In this document: piece by piece, positions 25,523 through 33,965 of the stretch
Position numbering within the stretch: position 1 is the stretch's first letter
Layout: each line of letters opens with the position of its first letter
DNA from: Deltaproteobacteria bacterium
Lineage (GTDB): Bacteria; Desulfobacterota; Desulfobacteria; Desulfobacterales; Desulfatibacillaceae
Length of the DNA: 64,000 bases
Assembly (NCBI GenBank): GCA_016235345.1
Contig: JACRLG010000010.1
Coordinates: forward strand, 1 to 64,000
Direction of reading: 5' to 3'
Program-made: the position numbers and the translations under genes
The notes under the pieces: model-generated
Told to the model about the DNA's origin: nothing
Databases searched by the model: none
The model's input: the letters and a program-made list of their open reading frames with translations, nothing else

Positions 25523-27209
25523 GCCCGTGAGCCGGTTTTCCTTGTTTGTTTGCTCCTTTTTGGCGTTCGTTTTCTGCTCAATGCCCCATTCTGCCTGGGC
25601 GGAAAGCGTTTCCATCAGGGTGGGCACCTATGAAAACGCCCCCAAGGTCTTTACCGACGAATCCGGGCGGTCGGCGGGCATTTTTATCGATATTCTTTCG
25701 CACATCGCCAAGGCCGAGGGCTGGCGGGTGAGCTATGTTCCGGGCACCTGGGCCGAGGGGCTGGACCGCCTGGAAAAAGGCGAAATCGACCTGATGCCCG
25801 ACATGGCCTACACGCCGGACCGGAGTAAAATTTTCTCCTTTCACAAGGTTCCGGTTTTATCCTCCTGGTTTCAGGTCTACGCCCGGAAAGGCAGCGGAAT
25901 CAGCACGGTCCTGGACTTGAACGGCAAGAGCATAGCGGTTCTGGATCGATCCATTCAGCAACAGGAGCTCGTGAAGCTGATCGGCACATTCGGTTTGAGC
26001 GCAAACATCGTTTCCGCCCCCGATTATAAAACCACCTTTGAAATGGTCGCAAAACGAAAGGCGGACGCGGCGGCCACCAACCGGTTTTTCGGCATGATGC
26101 ACGCCAAAAAATACGGCCTGGAGGACACGGCCGTCATTTTCAATCCTTCCGATCTTTTCTTCGCGGCTCCGAAAATGGGCCGGGGACGATTTTTGCAGAT
26201 CATCGACGCCCATCTTTCAAAACTCAAAAAAGACTCACGGTCCGTTTATTACGAGTCCATGAAACGCTGGACATCAGAGGAGGTCCATTTCAAGCTGCCT
26301 CAATGGGTGAAAATTCTCGGCCTTGTGGTGGGCGCAATTTTACTGACAAGCATTGCCGGAGCTTCTGTGCTGAAGCATCAGGTGAATGTCCGCACAAGGG
26401 AGCTGAAAGAGGTCAACCTTGAAATGGAGGAGCGCATAAAAAGGCGCACCGCCGAACTGGCCGAGGCAATGGAAAAGGCCAGGGCCGCAGACCGGATCAA
26501 ATCCGCCTTTCTGGCCACCATGTCGCACGAATTGCGTACGCCGCTCAATTCCATAATAGGATTCACGGGCATAATGCTCCAGGGTCTCACCGGGCCTTTG
26601 AACGATGAGCAGAAAAAACAGATGACCATGGTTCAGACCAGTTCCCGCCATCTTCTGGCCCTTATCAACGACGTATTGGACATATCCAAAATCGAGGCCG
26701 GTCAGCTTGAGCTTGCCGTAGAGCCCTTCGAGCTTCGCCCGTCCATAGAAAAGGTGGTCAGGCTTGTCGCCCCCCTGGCCGAAAAAAAGGGGCTGGAACT
26801 TACGCTGGAAGCCGACGCCGACCTGGGAGCCGCCACCACTGATCAGCGCCGCCTGGAGCAGATTCTCTTGAACCTCCTGAATAACGCCATCAAATTCACC
26901 GAAAAAGGCCGGGTTGCCGTCTCGTGCAAAAGTGAAAACGGCGATTATCTTTTATCGGTTTCGGACACCGGCATAGGCATGAAACCCGAAGAGCTGCCGA
27001 ACCTTTTTCAGCCCTTTCACCAGCTGGACAGCGGCCTTACCCGCAAACACGAGGGAACGGGCCTTGGGCTTTCCATCTGCAGGAAAATCATCGAAATGAT
27101 GGGCGGGTCCATTTTCGTGGAAAGCCGGTTGGGCCAGGGAAGCGTTTTCACCATCAGGTTTCCGAAACACACGGAGAAGCCCCATGAAAAAAACTCTCCT
27201 GATCATTGA
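25509..27209 (+). CDS. Histidine kinase with periplasmic SBP_bac_3 sensor domain
   Basis: This is a 566-residue membrane kinase. A signal peptide (residues 5-28) is followed by a type 3 solute-binding domain (about 30-250; IRVGTYENAPKVFTDESGRS, EGLDRLEKGEIDLMPDMAY). A membrane helix covers about 260-282. A coiled coil leads to HisKA with His340 in TMSHELRTPLNSIIGF, then HATPase_c (LNLLNNAIKF, DTGIGMKPEEL, GTGLGLSICRKI). A periplasmic small molecule probably sets kinase activity. The receiver gene downstream overlaps its end by 26 bp, which supports a direct phosphotransfer pair. Confidence 0.95.
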   Translation: MLRLMPVSRFSLFVCSFLAFVFCSMPHSAWAESVSIRVGTYENAPKVFTDESGRSAGIFIDILSHIAKAEGWRVSYVPGTWAEGLDRLEKGEIDLMPDMAYTPDRSKIFSFHKVPVLSSWFQVYARKGSGISTVLDLNGKSIAVLDRSIQQQELVKLIGTFGLSANIVSAPDYKTTFEMVAKRKADAAATNRFFGMMHAKKYGLEDTAVIFNPSDLFFAAPKMGRGRFLQIIDAHLSKLKKDSRSVYYESMKRWTSEEVHFKLPQWVKILGLVVGAILLTSIAGASVLKHQVNVRTRELKEVNLEMEERIKRRTAELAEAMEKARAADRIKSAFLATMSHELRTPLNSIIGFTGIMLQGLTGPLNDEQKKQMTMVQTSSRHLLALINDVLDISKIEAGQLELAVEPFELRPSIEKVVRLVAPLAEKKGLELTLEADADLGAATTDQRRLEQILLNLLNNAIKFTEKGRVAVSCKSENGDYLLSVSDTGIGMKPEELPNLFQPFHQLDSGLTRKHEGTGLGLSICRKIIEMMGGSIFVESRLGQGSVFTIRFPKHTEKPHEKNSPDH

Positions 27210-27561
27210 AGATAACGAGCAGAATTTTTATCTCATGCGTTTTCTGCTGGAAAAGAGCGGCTTTTCCGTGATGGGCGCATCAACCGGCAGGGAGGGCATT
27301 GAAATGGCCCTTGCGCTCAAGCCGAGCGCCATTTTGCTCGATATCCAGCTTCCGGAAATGGACGGGTACGCTGTTGCCGCCGAGCTGAAAAAGCATGAGG
27401 AACTTGCGGGCACGCCCATCATCGCCGTCACGTCATACGCCATGGTGGGGGACCGGGAAAAGATTCTGGCCGCCGGCTCCACCGGCTACATCGAAAAGCC
27501 CATCGACCCGGAAACCTTTGTTGACGACATCGCCCGGCACCTTCCCGACAACAGGGAGTGA
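27184..27561 (+). CDS. Single-domain response regulator (DivK/CheY-like)
   Basis: The 125-residue protein is one receiver domain. The acidic pocket is in LLIIEDNEQNFYLM, the acceptor is Asp53 (ILLDIQLPEMDGY), Thr/Ser is in AVTSYAM and Lys in YIEKPIDPETF. The ATG lies inside the 3' end of the kinase gene with GGAG before it. It has no output domain, so it probably relays phosphate between the two kinases that flank it or acts by protein contact. Confidence 0.95.
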   Translation: MKKTLLIIEDNEQNFYLMRFLLEKSGFSVMGASTGREGIEMALALKPSAILLDIQLPEMDGYAVAAELKKHEELAGTPIIAVTSYAMVGDREKILAAGSTGYIEKPIDPETFVDDIARHLPDNRE

Positions 27562-27565
27562 TGTA

Positions 27566-30001
27566 ATGAACATCCTCATTGTGGACGACAACAAGGAAAA
27601 CCGCTATCTGCTGTCGGCCCTGCTCAGGGGCAGCGGGCACCTGGTGGCTGAGTCCGAAAACGGCGCGGATGCAATGGAAAAGCTGCGAACAGGCGGCTTC
27701 GACCTTTTGATCAGCGACATCCTGATGCCGGTCATGGACGGATTCCAGTTGATCCAAACCTTGAAGTCGGATGAAGCCCTTCGCCAGACCCCGGTAATAG
27801 TTTACACGGCCACCTATACCGGGCCGGAAGACGAGGCCTTCGCATTGAAGATCGGCGCTGACCGTTTCATTCAGAAGCCGTGCGAACCGGAAGTGTTCAT
27901 GGATGCGCTGAATGAGGTCATGGCCGGCGCCGGAGGCAGGGCGGTTCCGGCCTTGCCTTTACCCGAAGAGGAAGTTTTCAAACTTTACAACGAAAGGCTC
28001 ATACGGAAACTTGAGCAGAAGATGTTTCAGCTGGAACAAGAGGGCCTGTTGAGGCAGGAGGCCGCCCAAGCCCTTCAGATATCGGAAAAAAAGTACAGGA
28101 AACTCCATGAAAGCATGATGGACGGCTTTGTCCGGGTCGACATGCAGGGAACCATCATGGAGAGCAACGAGTCTTACCAGAGGATGGTGGGCTATGACGC
28201 TGCGGAGCTTTCCGGCCTCACCTATACCGATCTCACCCCGGAAAAATGGCGCGACTACGAAAAGACCATAGTGGCCACGCAAATACTTCCACGGGGTTAT
28301 TCGGATGTCTATGAAAAGGAATACCGAAAAAAGGACGGATCCATATTCCCCGTCGAACTGCGTACTTTTCTGATACGGAACGACAGCGGCGAACATGAGG
28401 GAATGTGGGCCATTGTGCGGGACATAACGGCCAGGAAACAGGCCGATGAGGCCTTGAGGCTCGCCAACGACATAATCGTCCGCTCTCCGGCGGTGGCCTT
28501 TGTCTGGAAAAACAAAAGGGGCTGGCCGGTCGAATACGCCTCCGAAAACGTACGCCGTCTTTTTGGCTGGGCGGCTGAAGATTTCATTTCGGGCGCAATT
28601 CCATACGCGGATGTCATCCACCCGCATGACCTTGACCGCGTGGCCGACGAGGTCAGGCGATCAAGCGCCGACCCTGAGGCGGAAAACATTTCGCACACGC
28701 CCTACCGAATCGTCGACCGCGCAGGGGCGGTCAAATGGGTGGAGGATCTGACCGCAATCAGGCGCAACGAAAGCCGTAAAATCGTCGCCTACGAAGGACT
28801 TCTGATAGACGTCACCGAGCGCATGGCTCTTGAACATTCGCGCCAGCTTTTAAGGGAACAGCTCGCCCAGGCCCAGAAGATGGAATCCGTGGGCCGCTTG
28901 GCCGGAGGGGTGGCCCATGACTTCAACAACCTTTTGTCAGTCATCATGGGTTATGGCGAAATGATGAAGATGGATATCAAAAAGGACAACCCCCATCACG
29001 AAATGCTGGACGAAATACTACAGGCGGCAATAAGGGCGAAAGACCTTACCCGGCAGCTTCTTGCCTTCAGCCGCAAGCAGGTTCTTGAAACGAACGCGGT
29101 TGATGTTTCCGGGGTGGTGACGGGATTTGAAAAACTGATCAGGCGGCTCATAGGAGAGGACATCAAGCTGGAATTGTCCCTTTTTGCGGCCCCGCTCGTG
29201 GTGAGGGCCGACACCGCCCAGTTGGAGCAGGTGCTGATGAACCTGGCTGTGAACGCTAGGGACGCCATGCCGGACGGCGGGCACTTGACCATAGAAACCG
29301 CTTCGGTGGAGCTTGATGAAACATACGCGGAAACCAGCCCGGACATATCGCCCGGAATGTACGCAATGATAGGGGTCAGCGATACCGGCCAGGGCATGGA
29401 CCGGGAAACCCAGGCCCGCATTTTCGAGCCTTTTTTCACCACCAAGAGCAAGGAAAGCGGCACGGGCCTGGGCCTTGCGACATCCTACGGCATAATAAAG
29501 CAGCACGGGGGAAATATTCTGGTCTACAGCGAGCCCGAAAAAGGCTCCACCTTTAAAATTTACCTGCCGATCGTTTCGGAGAAGGCGGATAAAAAGGCGG
29601 AAGCGCCACGGGCCGAGCCCATGCCCGCCGGTGATGCAACCATAATGGTCATCGAGGATGAAAAGGCCGTGCGCAACCTGGTGTGCAGAATGCTCGGCAA
29701 CCAAGGATATACGGTGATCGAATCGCATTCGGTCATGGACGCCATCGCCAGGGCCGAAGCGTTTAAAGGCCCCATCCACCTGGTGTTAGCCGATGTGGTG
29801 ATGCCGGAGATGAAGGGACCTGAGGTTTTCGAAAAAATCAGCATACATCACCCGGAATCAAAGGTCCTCTACGTGTCCGGCTATACGGACAACGTGATCG
29901 TTCGTCACGGCATGTTGGCGGATGGCGTTCAGTTTCTCCAGAAGCCGTTTACGATAAAAGCCTTGCTTTCAAGGGTGGCTCACGTGCTGGAAAAGGGATA
30001 G
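27566..30001 (+). CDS. Hybrid histidine kinase REC-PAS-PAS-HisKA-HATPase-REC
   Basis: The ATG at 27566 follows GGGAGTG, four bases after the stop of the receiver gene; longer frames upstream are noise. The protein has 811 residues. Domain order: receiver 1 (Asp51 in LLISDILMP), a coiled coil, PAS (about 180-300) and PAS (about 300-425), HisKA with His451 ([17 protein letters not shown]), HATPase_c ([26 protein letters not shown]) and receiver 2 (Asp743 in [13 protein letters not shown]). It is soluble. With the kinase and single receiver upstream it forms a phosphorelay cassette. The final output is not encoded next to it, unless it is the NarL-type regulator at 31.0 kb. Confidence 0.95.
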   Translation: MNILIVDDNKENRYLLSALLRGSGHLVAESENGADAMEKLRTGGFDLLISDILMPVMDGFQLIQTLKSDEALRQTPVIVYTATYTGPEDEAFALKIGADRFIQKPCEPEVFMDALNEVMAGAGGRAVPALPLPEEEVFKLYNERLIRKLEQKMFQLEQEGLLRQEAAQALQISEKKYRKLHESMMDGFVRVDMQGTIMESNESYQRMVGYDAAELSGLTYTDLTPEKWRDYEKTIVATQILPRGYSDVYEKEYRKKDGSIFPVELRTFLIRNDSGEHEGMWAIVRDITARKQADEALRLANDIIVRSPAVAFVWKNKRGWPVEYASENVRRLFGWAAEDFISGAIPYADVIHPHDLDRVADEVRRSSADPEAENISHTPYRIVDRAGAVKWVEDLTAIRRNESRKIVAYEGLLIDVTERMALEHSRQLLREQLAQAQKMESVGRLAGGVAHDFNNLLSVIMGYGEMMKMDIKKDNPHHEMLDEILQAAIRAKDLTRQLLAFSRKQVLETNAVDVSGVVTGFEKLIRRLIGEDIKLELSLFAAPLVVRADTAQLEQVLMNLAVNARDAMPDGGHLTIETASVELDETYAETSPDISPGMYAMIGVSDTGQGMDRETQARIFEPFFTTKSKESGTGLGLATSYGIIKQHGGNILVYSEPEKGSTFKIYLPIVSEKADKKAEAPRAEPMPAGDATIMVIEDEKAVRNLVCRMLGNQGYTVIESHSVMDAIARAEAFKGPIHLVLADVVMPEMKGPEVFEKISIHHPESKVLYVSGYTDNVIVRHGMLADGVQFLQKPFTIKALLSRVAHVLEKG

Positions 30002-30118
30002 CGTCTGCGCAAAAAAAATGTTAAGCAAAAAACACAGCCCAAAAAGGTCTCCTTCAGGGGAAAACCCGATTCCCCAACCAGGCAAAAATATTGATTTCCG
30101 GCTAGCGGAAGGGAAAAA

Positions 30119-30883
30119 ATGCGCAGAGTCATTTTCAACCAAAAAGGCGGAGTGGGCAAGTCCACCATAACCGTTAACCTGGCTGCCCTTTGCGCCCAGG
30201 AGGGCAAAAAAACCCTGGTGGTGGACCTGGATCCGCAAGGCAACGCCTCCCAGTATGTCCTGGGAGCGGGAAAGCATCTTCCGCCCTGGACCCTGGCGGA
30301 TTTCTTCGGGGATACCTTAAAGTTCAGCTTGAGAAAAAGGGGCCTGCAAGACTACATAACATCCACGCCCTTTCCGGGCCTGCATCTTCTTCCCGCCCAC
30401 CCCGAAATGGCCGACCTCGCGGGCAAGCTGGAGGCCAAGTACAAGATTTACAAGCTGAAGGAAGCCCTGGATTCGGCTGGCGATTTCGACGCCGTATTCA
30501 TGGACACCCCCCCTGCCCTTTCCTTCTATACCCTTTCGGCCCTGATCGCGGCGGACACCTGCCTCATCCCCTTTGACTGCGACGAGTTTTCCCGAAGGGC
30601 CATTCACAGCCTTATCGGTTCGGTCCACGAGATAAGGGAGGACCACAACCCAACCCTGGTGGTTGAGGGCATCATCGTGAACCAGTATCAGTCAAGGGCG
30701 AACCTGCCGAAAAAAATGGTGGAGGACTTGAAGGCGGAGGGGCTTCCCGTGTTCGACTCGTTTCTTTCATCTTCCGTGAAAATCAGGGAAAGCCACGAAA
30801 AGGCCCTGCCCCTTATCCACATGGACCCGACGCACAAGATAACCCAGGAATTCGCAGCGCTCTACAGGGAGCTTCTGGGCTGA
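30119..30883 (+). CDS. ParA/Soj-family ATPase, orphan
   Basis: The 254-residue protein begins with a deviant Walker A of the ParA class (FNQKGGVGKSTITVNLA). VVDLDPQGNASQ and VFMDTPPALSF (Walker B region) follow. GGAAGGG precedes the ATG. There is no parB or parS-like site beside it, so it is probably not the chromosome partition pair. Orphan ParA proteins commonly position protein complexes. Its place after a phosphorelay cassette suggests a role in placing a signalling complex, which is an inference. The next gene converges on it with 63 bp between. Confidence 0.9.
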   Translation: MRRVIFNQKGGVGKSTITVNLAALCAQEGKKTLVVDLDPQGNASQYVLGAGKHLPPWTLADFFGDTLKFSLRKRGLQDYITSTPFPGLHLLPAHPEMADLAGKLEAKYKIYKLKEALDSAGDFDAVFMDTPPALSFYTLSALIAADTCLIPFDCDEFSRRAIHSLIGSVHEIREDHNPTLVVEGIIVNQYQSRANLPKKMVEDLKAEGLPVFDSFLSSSVKIRESHEKALPLIHMDPTHKITQEFAALYRELLG

Positions 30884-30946
30884 CCGGACCGACGCTTTTG
30901 CGCGTGAGCTTTCAGCGCCGGGCGAGGGGACGAAAGGACGGAATTC

Positions 30947-31597
30947 TTATAAGGAGATCAGCTTTTTCCGTAAGGCCAGCTTTACCAGGTCGGATACGGA
31001 GCGGAGCTTCAACTTGGCCATTATGTTGTACTTGTGGGATTCCACTGTTTTGGGGCTTATCGAGAGGCGTCCGGCTATCTCCCTTACCGAGAAACCCTCT
31101 GCCAGAAGTTTGAAAACCTCCAGTTCCCTGGGGCTCATGCTTTCGTATTCACCCTTTTTGCCCTTGCCGTCTTCCAGGTCTGAAATCTGATCCAGAAGGA
31201 TGGACGGGGCCTTGGAGGAAAAATACGTTCCGCCCCCGCTCACGGCCCGGATCGCCATTGTGAGGTCAGTAACGGGGTCCTCCTTTCTCACATACGCCAG
31301 GATTCCGGCCCGGAAAAGGCTAAGCACGTAATCCCGCCCGTCATTGACCGTAAACGCTATGATCCTGGTGTCAGGGCAGAGGGCCCTTATGCGCTTTGCC
31401 ACCTCCACCCCGTCCATTCCGGGCAGGGCGACATCCATGATAACTATGTGAGGCGGGTTTTTGGCGCAAAAATCTATGGCTCTATCACCGGAATCGGCCA
31501 CGCCGCCGATTTCGAACTCGGACATGTCCGAAATGACAGAGCGTATGCCCTCGGCAACCATCGGGTGATCGTCAACAATCAGTATGGTCTTTTTCAT
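30947..31597 (-). CDS. NarL/FixJ-type response regulator
   Basis: The ATG at 31597 gives 216 residues; longer frames add a non-homologous tail. The receiver domain has a DD pocket (ILIVDDHPMVAEG), acceptor Asp55 (VIMDVALPGMDG), and Lys in AYVRKEDPV. The C-terminal GerE helix-turn-helix includes MSPRELEVFKLLAEGFSVRE and ISPKTVESHKYNIMAKL. It probably activates or represses genes after phosphorylation by a kinase, perhaps from the adjacent cassette. A perfect inverted repeat lies 130 bp upstream of it. It stands alone on its strand. Confidence 0.94.
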   Translation of the reverse strand: MKKTILIVDDHPMVAEGIRSVISDMSEFEIGGVADSGDRAIDFCAKNPPHIVIMDVALPGMDGVEVAKRIRALCPDTRIIAFTVNDGRDYVLSLFRAGILAYVRKEDPVTDLTMAIRAVSGGGTYFSSKAPSILLDQISDLEDGKGKKGEYESMSPRELEVFKLLAEGFSVREIAGRLSISPKTVESHKYNIMAKLKLRSVSDLVKLALRKKLISL

Positions 31598-31727
31598 AAT
31601 CTTAAAACTTACCTGTCGGTTTCTTTTTCCGCCTGACTTGTCACCACTCCCTGCGGCTTGAAAACTTTTCCGAAAGGGCAAGCGCCGCGTTCAAATGCCT
31701 TCTGTCCTCTGAGATATATTAATGCTA

Positions 31728-31751
31728 ACAATTCTTATATGCAAGAATTGT
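31728..31751. promoter_or_regulatory. Inverted repeat upstream of the NarL-type regulator
   Basis: ACAATTCT (31728-31735) and AGAATTGT (31744-31751) are perfectly complementary with 8 bp between. The surroundings are AT-rich. It may be an operator for the minus-strand regulator gene, possibly for autoregulation. Confidence 0.45.
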
Positions 31752-32163
31752 GGCGTTTTATAACAGCCTGATGGGGTCTCCGTGATGATAGCTTCAAAAG
31801 GCCAGTTCCCCAGTGCGGACTGCGTCATGAAAACGCCTGCAAGGAAGCGCCGTCCTGACCCTCTGATATCCATTGAAATAAATCCCGGCGGCAATGAGAG
31901 GGTGATAATCTCTTATGGCCATTTATGACGTGCCTTGTCAAGAATGATCTCAGTTAGTAACAGGATAAAAATGTCGATACGGAATGGCCGCCTTGCATCT
32001 GTTCGATTTTGTAATATATTTAAGGGAATCCTGATCGAGGCGGGCTGAACTGCCGTCAAATTTTTTTACAGGCAGGAAACAAATCGGACAGATATTCGCC
32101 ATTGTTTTTCCGGATTTTTTTCTTTTTGCGCGAAATCAGCCGATCGCAACTCATGACGCAATG

Positions 32164-32178
32164 TGGCACAAGGCTTGC
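32164..32178 (+). promoter_or_regulatory. Sigma-54 (-24/-12) promoter
   Basis: TGGCAC at 32164-32169, five bases, then TTGC at 32175-32178 and a following T give a perfect match to the RpoN consensus (TGGCAC-N5-TTGC). It points toward the glycogen-binding-like and universal stress genes. The expected start of transcription is near 32190, which leaves a leader of about 145 nt. Confidence 0.85.
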
Positions 32179-32239
32179 TGTTTGAATATATTTTAGAGTC
32201 TGCTTCGGCCTTAAAGCTAATTTCCGACAAGAGGTTCAG

Positions 32240-32272
32240 AAAACGGCGTTACGCTTAAAACAGCCGTTTTTT
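32240..32272 (+). terminator. Terminator-like hairpin in the leader of the sigma-54 transcript
   Basis: AAAACGGC (32240-32247) pairs with GCCGTTTT (32263-32270), and the second arm runs into a six-base T-run. It lies between the sigma-54 promoter and the first gene, so it could act as an attenuator. It could equally end a short upstream transcript. Confidence 0.5.
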
Positions 32273-32335
32273 GCGAATATTTCAAACCGGGGCTTCGGCC
32301 CCCTGGGTAAAGACATCAGGAAAAAGGAGGGTGCC

Positions 32336-32644
32336 ATGAGCATCCAAAAAGAGTATCTGAAAAAAAAGCCCTTGTGCAAGGTAACCTTCTGCCTGCCTGC
32401 CGAACGCATGGAAAACGCGAACTCCGTTCACGTGGTGGGGGAGTTCAACGGCTGGGATCCTTTGGCCACCCCCATGACGCGCGGCAAAGCCGGAGGATTC
32501 AAGGCCACCCTGAACCTTGAGCCGGGGCGCGAATACCAGTTCCGCTACCTGGTGGACGAATCCGTGTGGGAAAACGACTGGGAGGCCGACAAATACGTTC
32601 CCAACCCATTCGGAAACAGCGAAAACTGCGTGGTGGTGATTTAA
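32336..32644 (+). CDS. Glycogen-binding (CBM48/AMPK-beta-like) domain protein
   Basis: The 102-residue protein has AAGGAGGG before the ATG. It is one early-set domain: VTFCLPAERMENANSVHVVG, then EFNGWDPLATPM with the glycan-contact Trp, and YQFRYLVDESVWENDWEAD. Such domains bind alpha-glucans in branching enzymes and AMPK beta subunits; free-standing versions are common in Desulfobacterota and their job is unclear. It is the first gene after the sigma-54 promoter and is followed by two universal stress proteins. Confidence 0.9.
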   Translation: MSIQKEYLKKKPLCKVTFCLPAERMENANSVHVVGEFNGWDPLATPMTRGKAGGFKATLNLEPGREYQFRYLVDESVWENDWEADKYVPNPFGNSENCVVVI

Positions 32645-32743
32645 CGGCCCGGCGCTTGATGTCCGAATTTTGAAGCCCCTGGTTTCGGGCCTCACACGCG
32701 GTCTTTTTAAGGGCTTTACGCGAGGCGGGAGGAAATTATCTCA

Positions 32744-33163
32744 ATGTATGAAAATATCCTGGTGCCGGTGGATTTTTCCCCGGGCAATTCCAAGGCTCTT
32801 GAAACAGCGATAAAACTCGCGCCTTCGAAAAAAGGCGTCATCACCCTTTTTCATGTCATCGAGTCCATAAACGACACCGATTACATGGAAATAAAGGATT
32901 TTTACCTAAAGCTCGAAAAAAAGGCCCATGACGAGCTTGCCCGCCTGGCCGGGCTCTTTTCGGACTCAGGAGTAAAAATCCGCTTGAAGACCGAAATCGG
33001 CGAAAGGGCTGGAAGCATCCTCAAATACGCGGCTGAAAGGAAGTGCGACCTTATAGTGATGAACTCGCACCGCATAAAACCAGACGACGGAGCAGCCGGG
33101 TGGGGAACCATAAGCTACAAGGTGGGAATTTTGTCCCAGTGCCCGGTCATGCTGGTAAAATAA
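32744..33163 (+). CDS. Universal stress protein (UspA family)
   Basis: The 139-residue protein has the USP fold: MYENILVPVDFSPGNSKALE, a helical middle, then IVMNSHRIK and VGILSQCPVMLVK. The ATP-binding loop (G-x2-G-x9-G-S/T) is replaced by NSHRIKPDDGAAGWGTISYK, so nucleotide binding may be altered. GGAGG precedes the ATG. The second USP gene begins 17 bp later, so the two are co-transcribed. Confidence 0.92.
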   Translation: MYENILVPVDFSPGNSKALETAIKLAPSKKGVITLFHVIESINDTDYMEIKDFYLKLEKKAHDELARLAGLFSDSGVKIRLKTEIGERAGSILKYAAERKCDLIVMNSHRIKPDDGAAGWGTISYKVGILSQCPVMLVK

Positions 33164-33180
33164 GGAGGAAAGGCGGACCT

Positions 33181-33651
33181 ATGAGCGCGTTTGAAAAGAT
33201 ACTGTTTCCTGTCGATCTGTCACCTTCTTCGCCCAAACTGGCTTTTCACGTGAAAAACATGGTGGAAAAGCCGAACGCGGTTCTGCACCTTTTGTTCGTG
33301 GCCCGCGACCTTTCCCATTTCGGGGGCATGAACGTGCCTTTTGCCGCCATAAACAATCTGAACGAGGCCCTGGCCAAGGGGGCCGAGGTCAACCTGGAGA
33401 AATTCCGGGACAGACATTTTCCGGGCATGAACGTCATTGTCGCGGTGCGTTCCGGCGACATTGCCGAGCAGGTCCTGGACTACGCCAGGGAAAACGGCGT
33501 CGACCTCATCGTCATGGGGACCCACGGACGCAAAGGCATGGAGAAGGTTCTCTTAGGCTCGGTGGCGGAAAGGGTGATTAAGGGCGCGTCAGTTCCGGTG
33601 ATGGTGGTGAACCCTCACCGCATCCCGAAGCAATCCCCCGTGGCCTCGTAA
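33181..33651 (+). CDS. Universal stress protein (UspA family), ATP-binding type
   Basis: The start is the ATG at 33181 (156 aa), MSAFEKILFPVDLSPSSPKL, behind AGGAGG. The ATP loop is intact: IVMGTHGRKGMEKVLLGSVA, ending in VPVMVVNP. It differs from the USP just upstream, whose loop is unusual, so the pair may form a heterodimer with one active site. A strong terminator follows. Confidence 0.94.
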   Translation: MSAFEKILFPVDLSPSSPKLAFHVKNMVEKPNAVLHLLFVARDLSHFGGMNVPFAAINNLNEALAKGAEVNLEKFRDRHFPGMNVIVAVRSGDIAEQVLDYARENGVDLIVMGTHGRKGMEKVLLGSVAERVIKGASVPVMVVNPHRIPKQSPVAS

Positions 33652-33677
33652 AACTTAACATTTCAAAAACAAAAAAT

Positions 33678-33719
33678 CCGGGGCCGTCCCTTACAAAAGG
33701 AACCGCCCCGGCATTTTTT
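33678..33719 (+). terminator. Rho-independent terminator of the stress unit
   Basis: CCGGGGC (33678-33684) pairs with GCCCCGG (33705-33711), extended by inner pairs, and is followed by ATTTTTT. It lies 26 bp after the second USP stop codon. Confidence 0.88.
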
Positions 33720-33840
33720 CGTGTTATGGCTCCGGCGCAGCAGTCCACGCCCCCATGATACGCCTTTGTCCTTTATTTTCCTGTATCGCTGGCGCGGGAC
33801 CAGTGCGTCGGTTACTGCTGTCTTTTCAGCACGGCACCGG

Positions 33841-33965
33841 CAGGCCGATCAAAAACGATGAAATGCAAGGATGGCGAGGAGGACGGGAAGGACGCGTACT
33901 AAAAGTACGCGACGCGCCGTCCGACGACGCCTGACACAGCAGTTCGCGTTTTTGGACGGCCTGCC
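33841..33965 (-). repeat. Palindromic repeat, copy B, abutting a stop codon
   Basis: Read on the minus strand it starts at GGCAGGCCGTCC, which overlaps the stop codon of the acyl-CoA dehydrogenase, and continues AAAAACGCGAACTGCTGTGT. The apex is GTAC-TTTTA-GTAC. The other end (ATCGTTTTTGATCGGCCTG) is the inverted counterpart. The inner arms are GC-rich and differ from the other copies, yet still pair. Confidence 0.85.

Larger units (their letters stand above)
31598..32335. other. Long divergent regulatory region
   Basis: This 738-bp gap separates the NarL-type gene (minus) and the stress unit (plus). It holds an inverted repeat (31728-31751), a sigma-54 promoter (32164-32178) and a leader hairpin (32240-32272). 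The stretch 31760-32160 has no gene that I can support and would be the place for sigma-54 activator binding sites. I did not identify one. Confidence 0.6.

Noticed and set aside
30002-30118. parS-like site or promoter before the orphan ParA gene
   Set aside because: No parS-type palindrome or convincing -35/-10 pair could be found; the gene may be read from upstream.
31691-31894. Possible 67-residue gene upstream of the NarL-type regulator
   Set aside because: No ribosome binding site, no recognisable motif, and it covers an inverted repeat.
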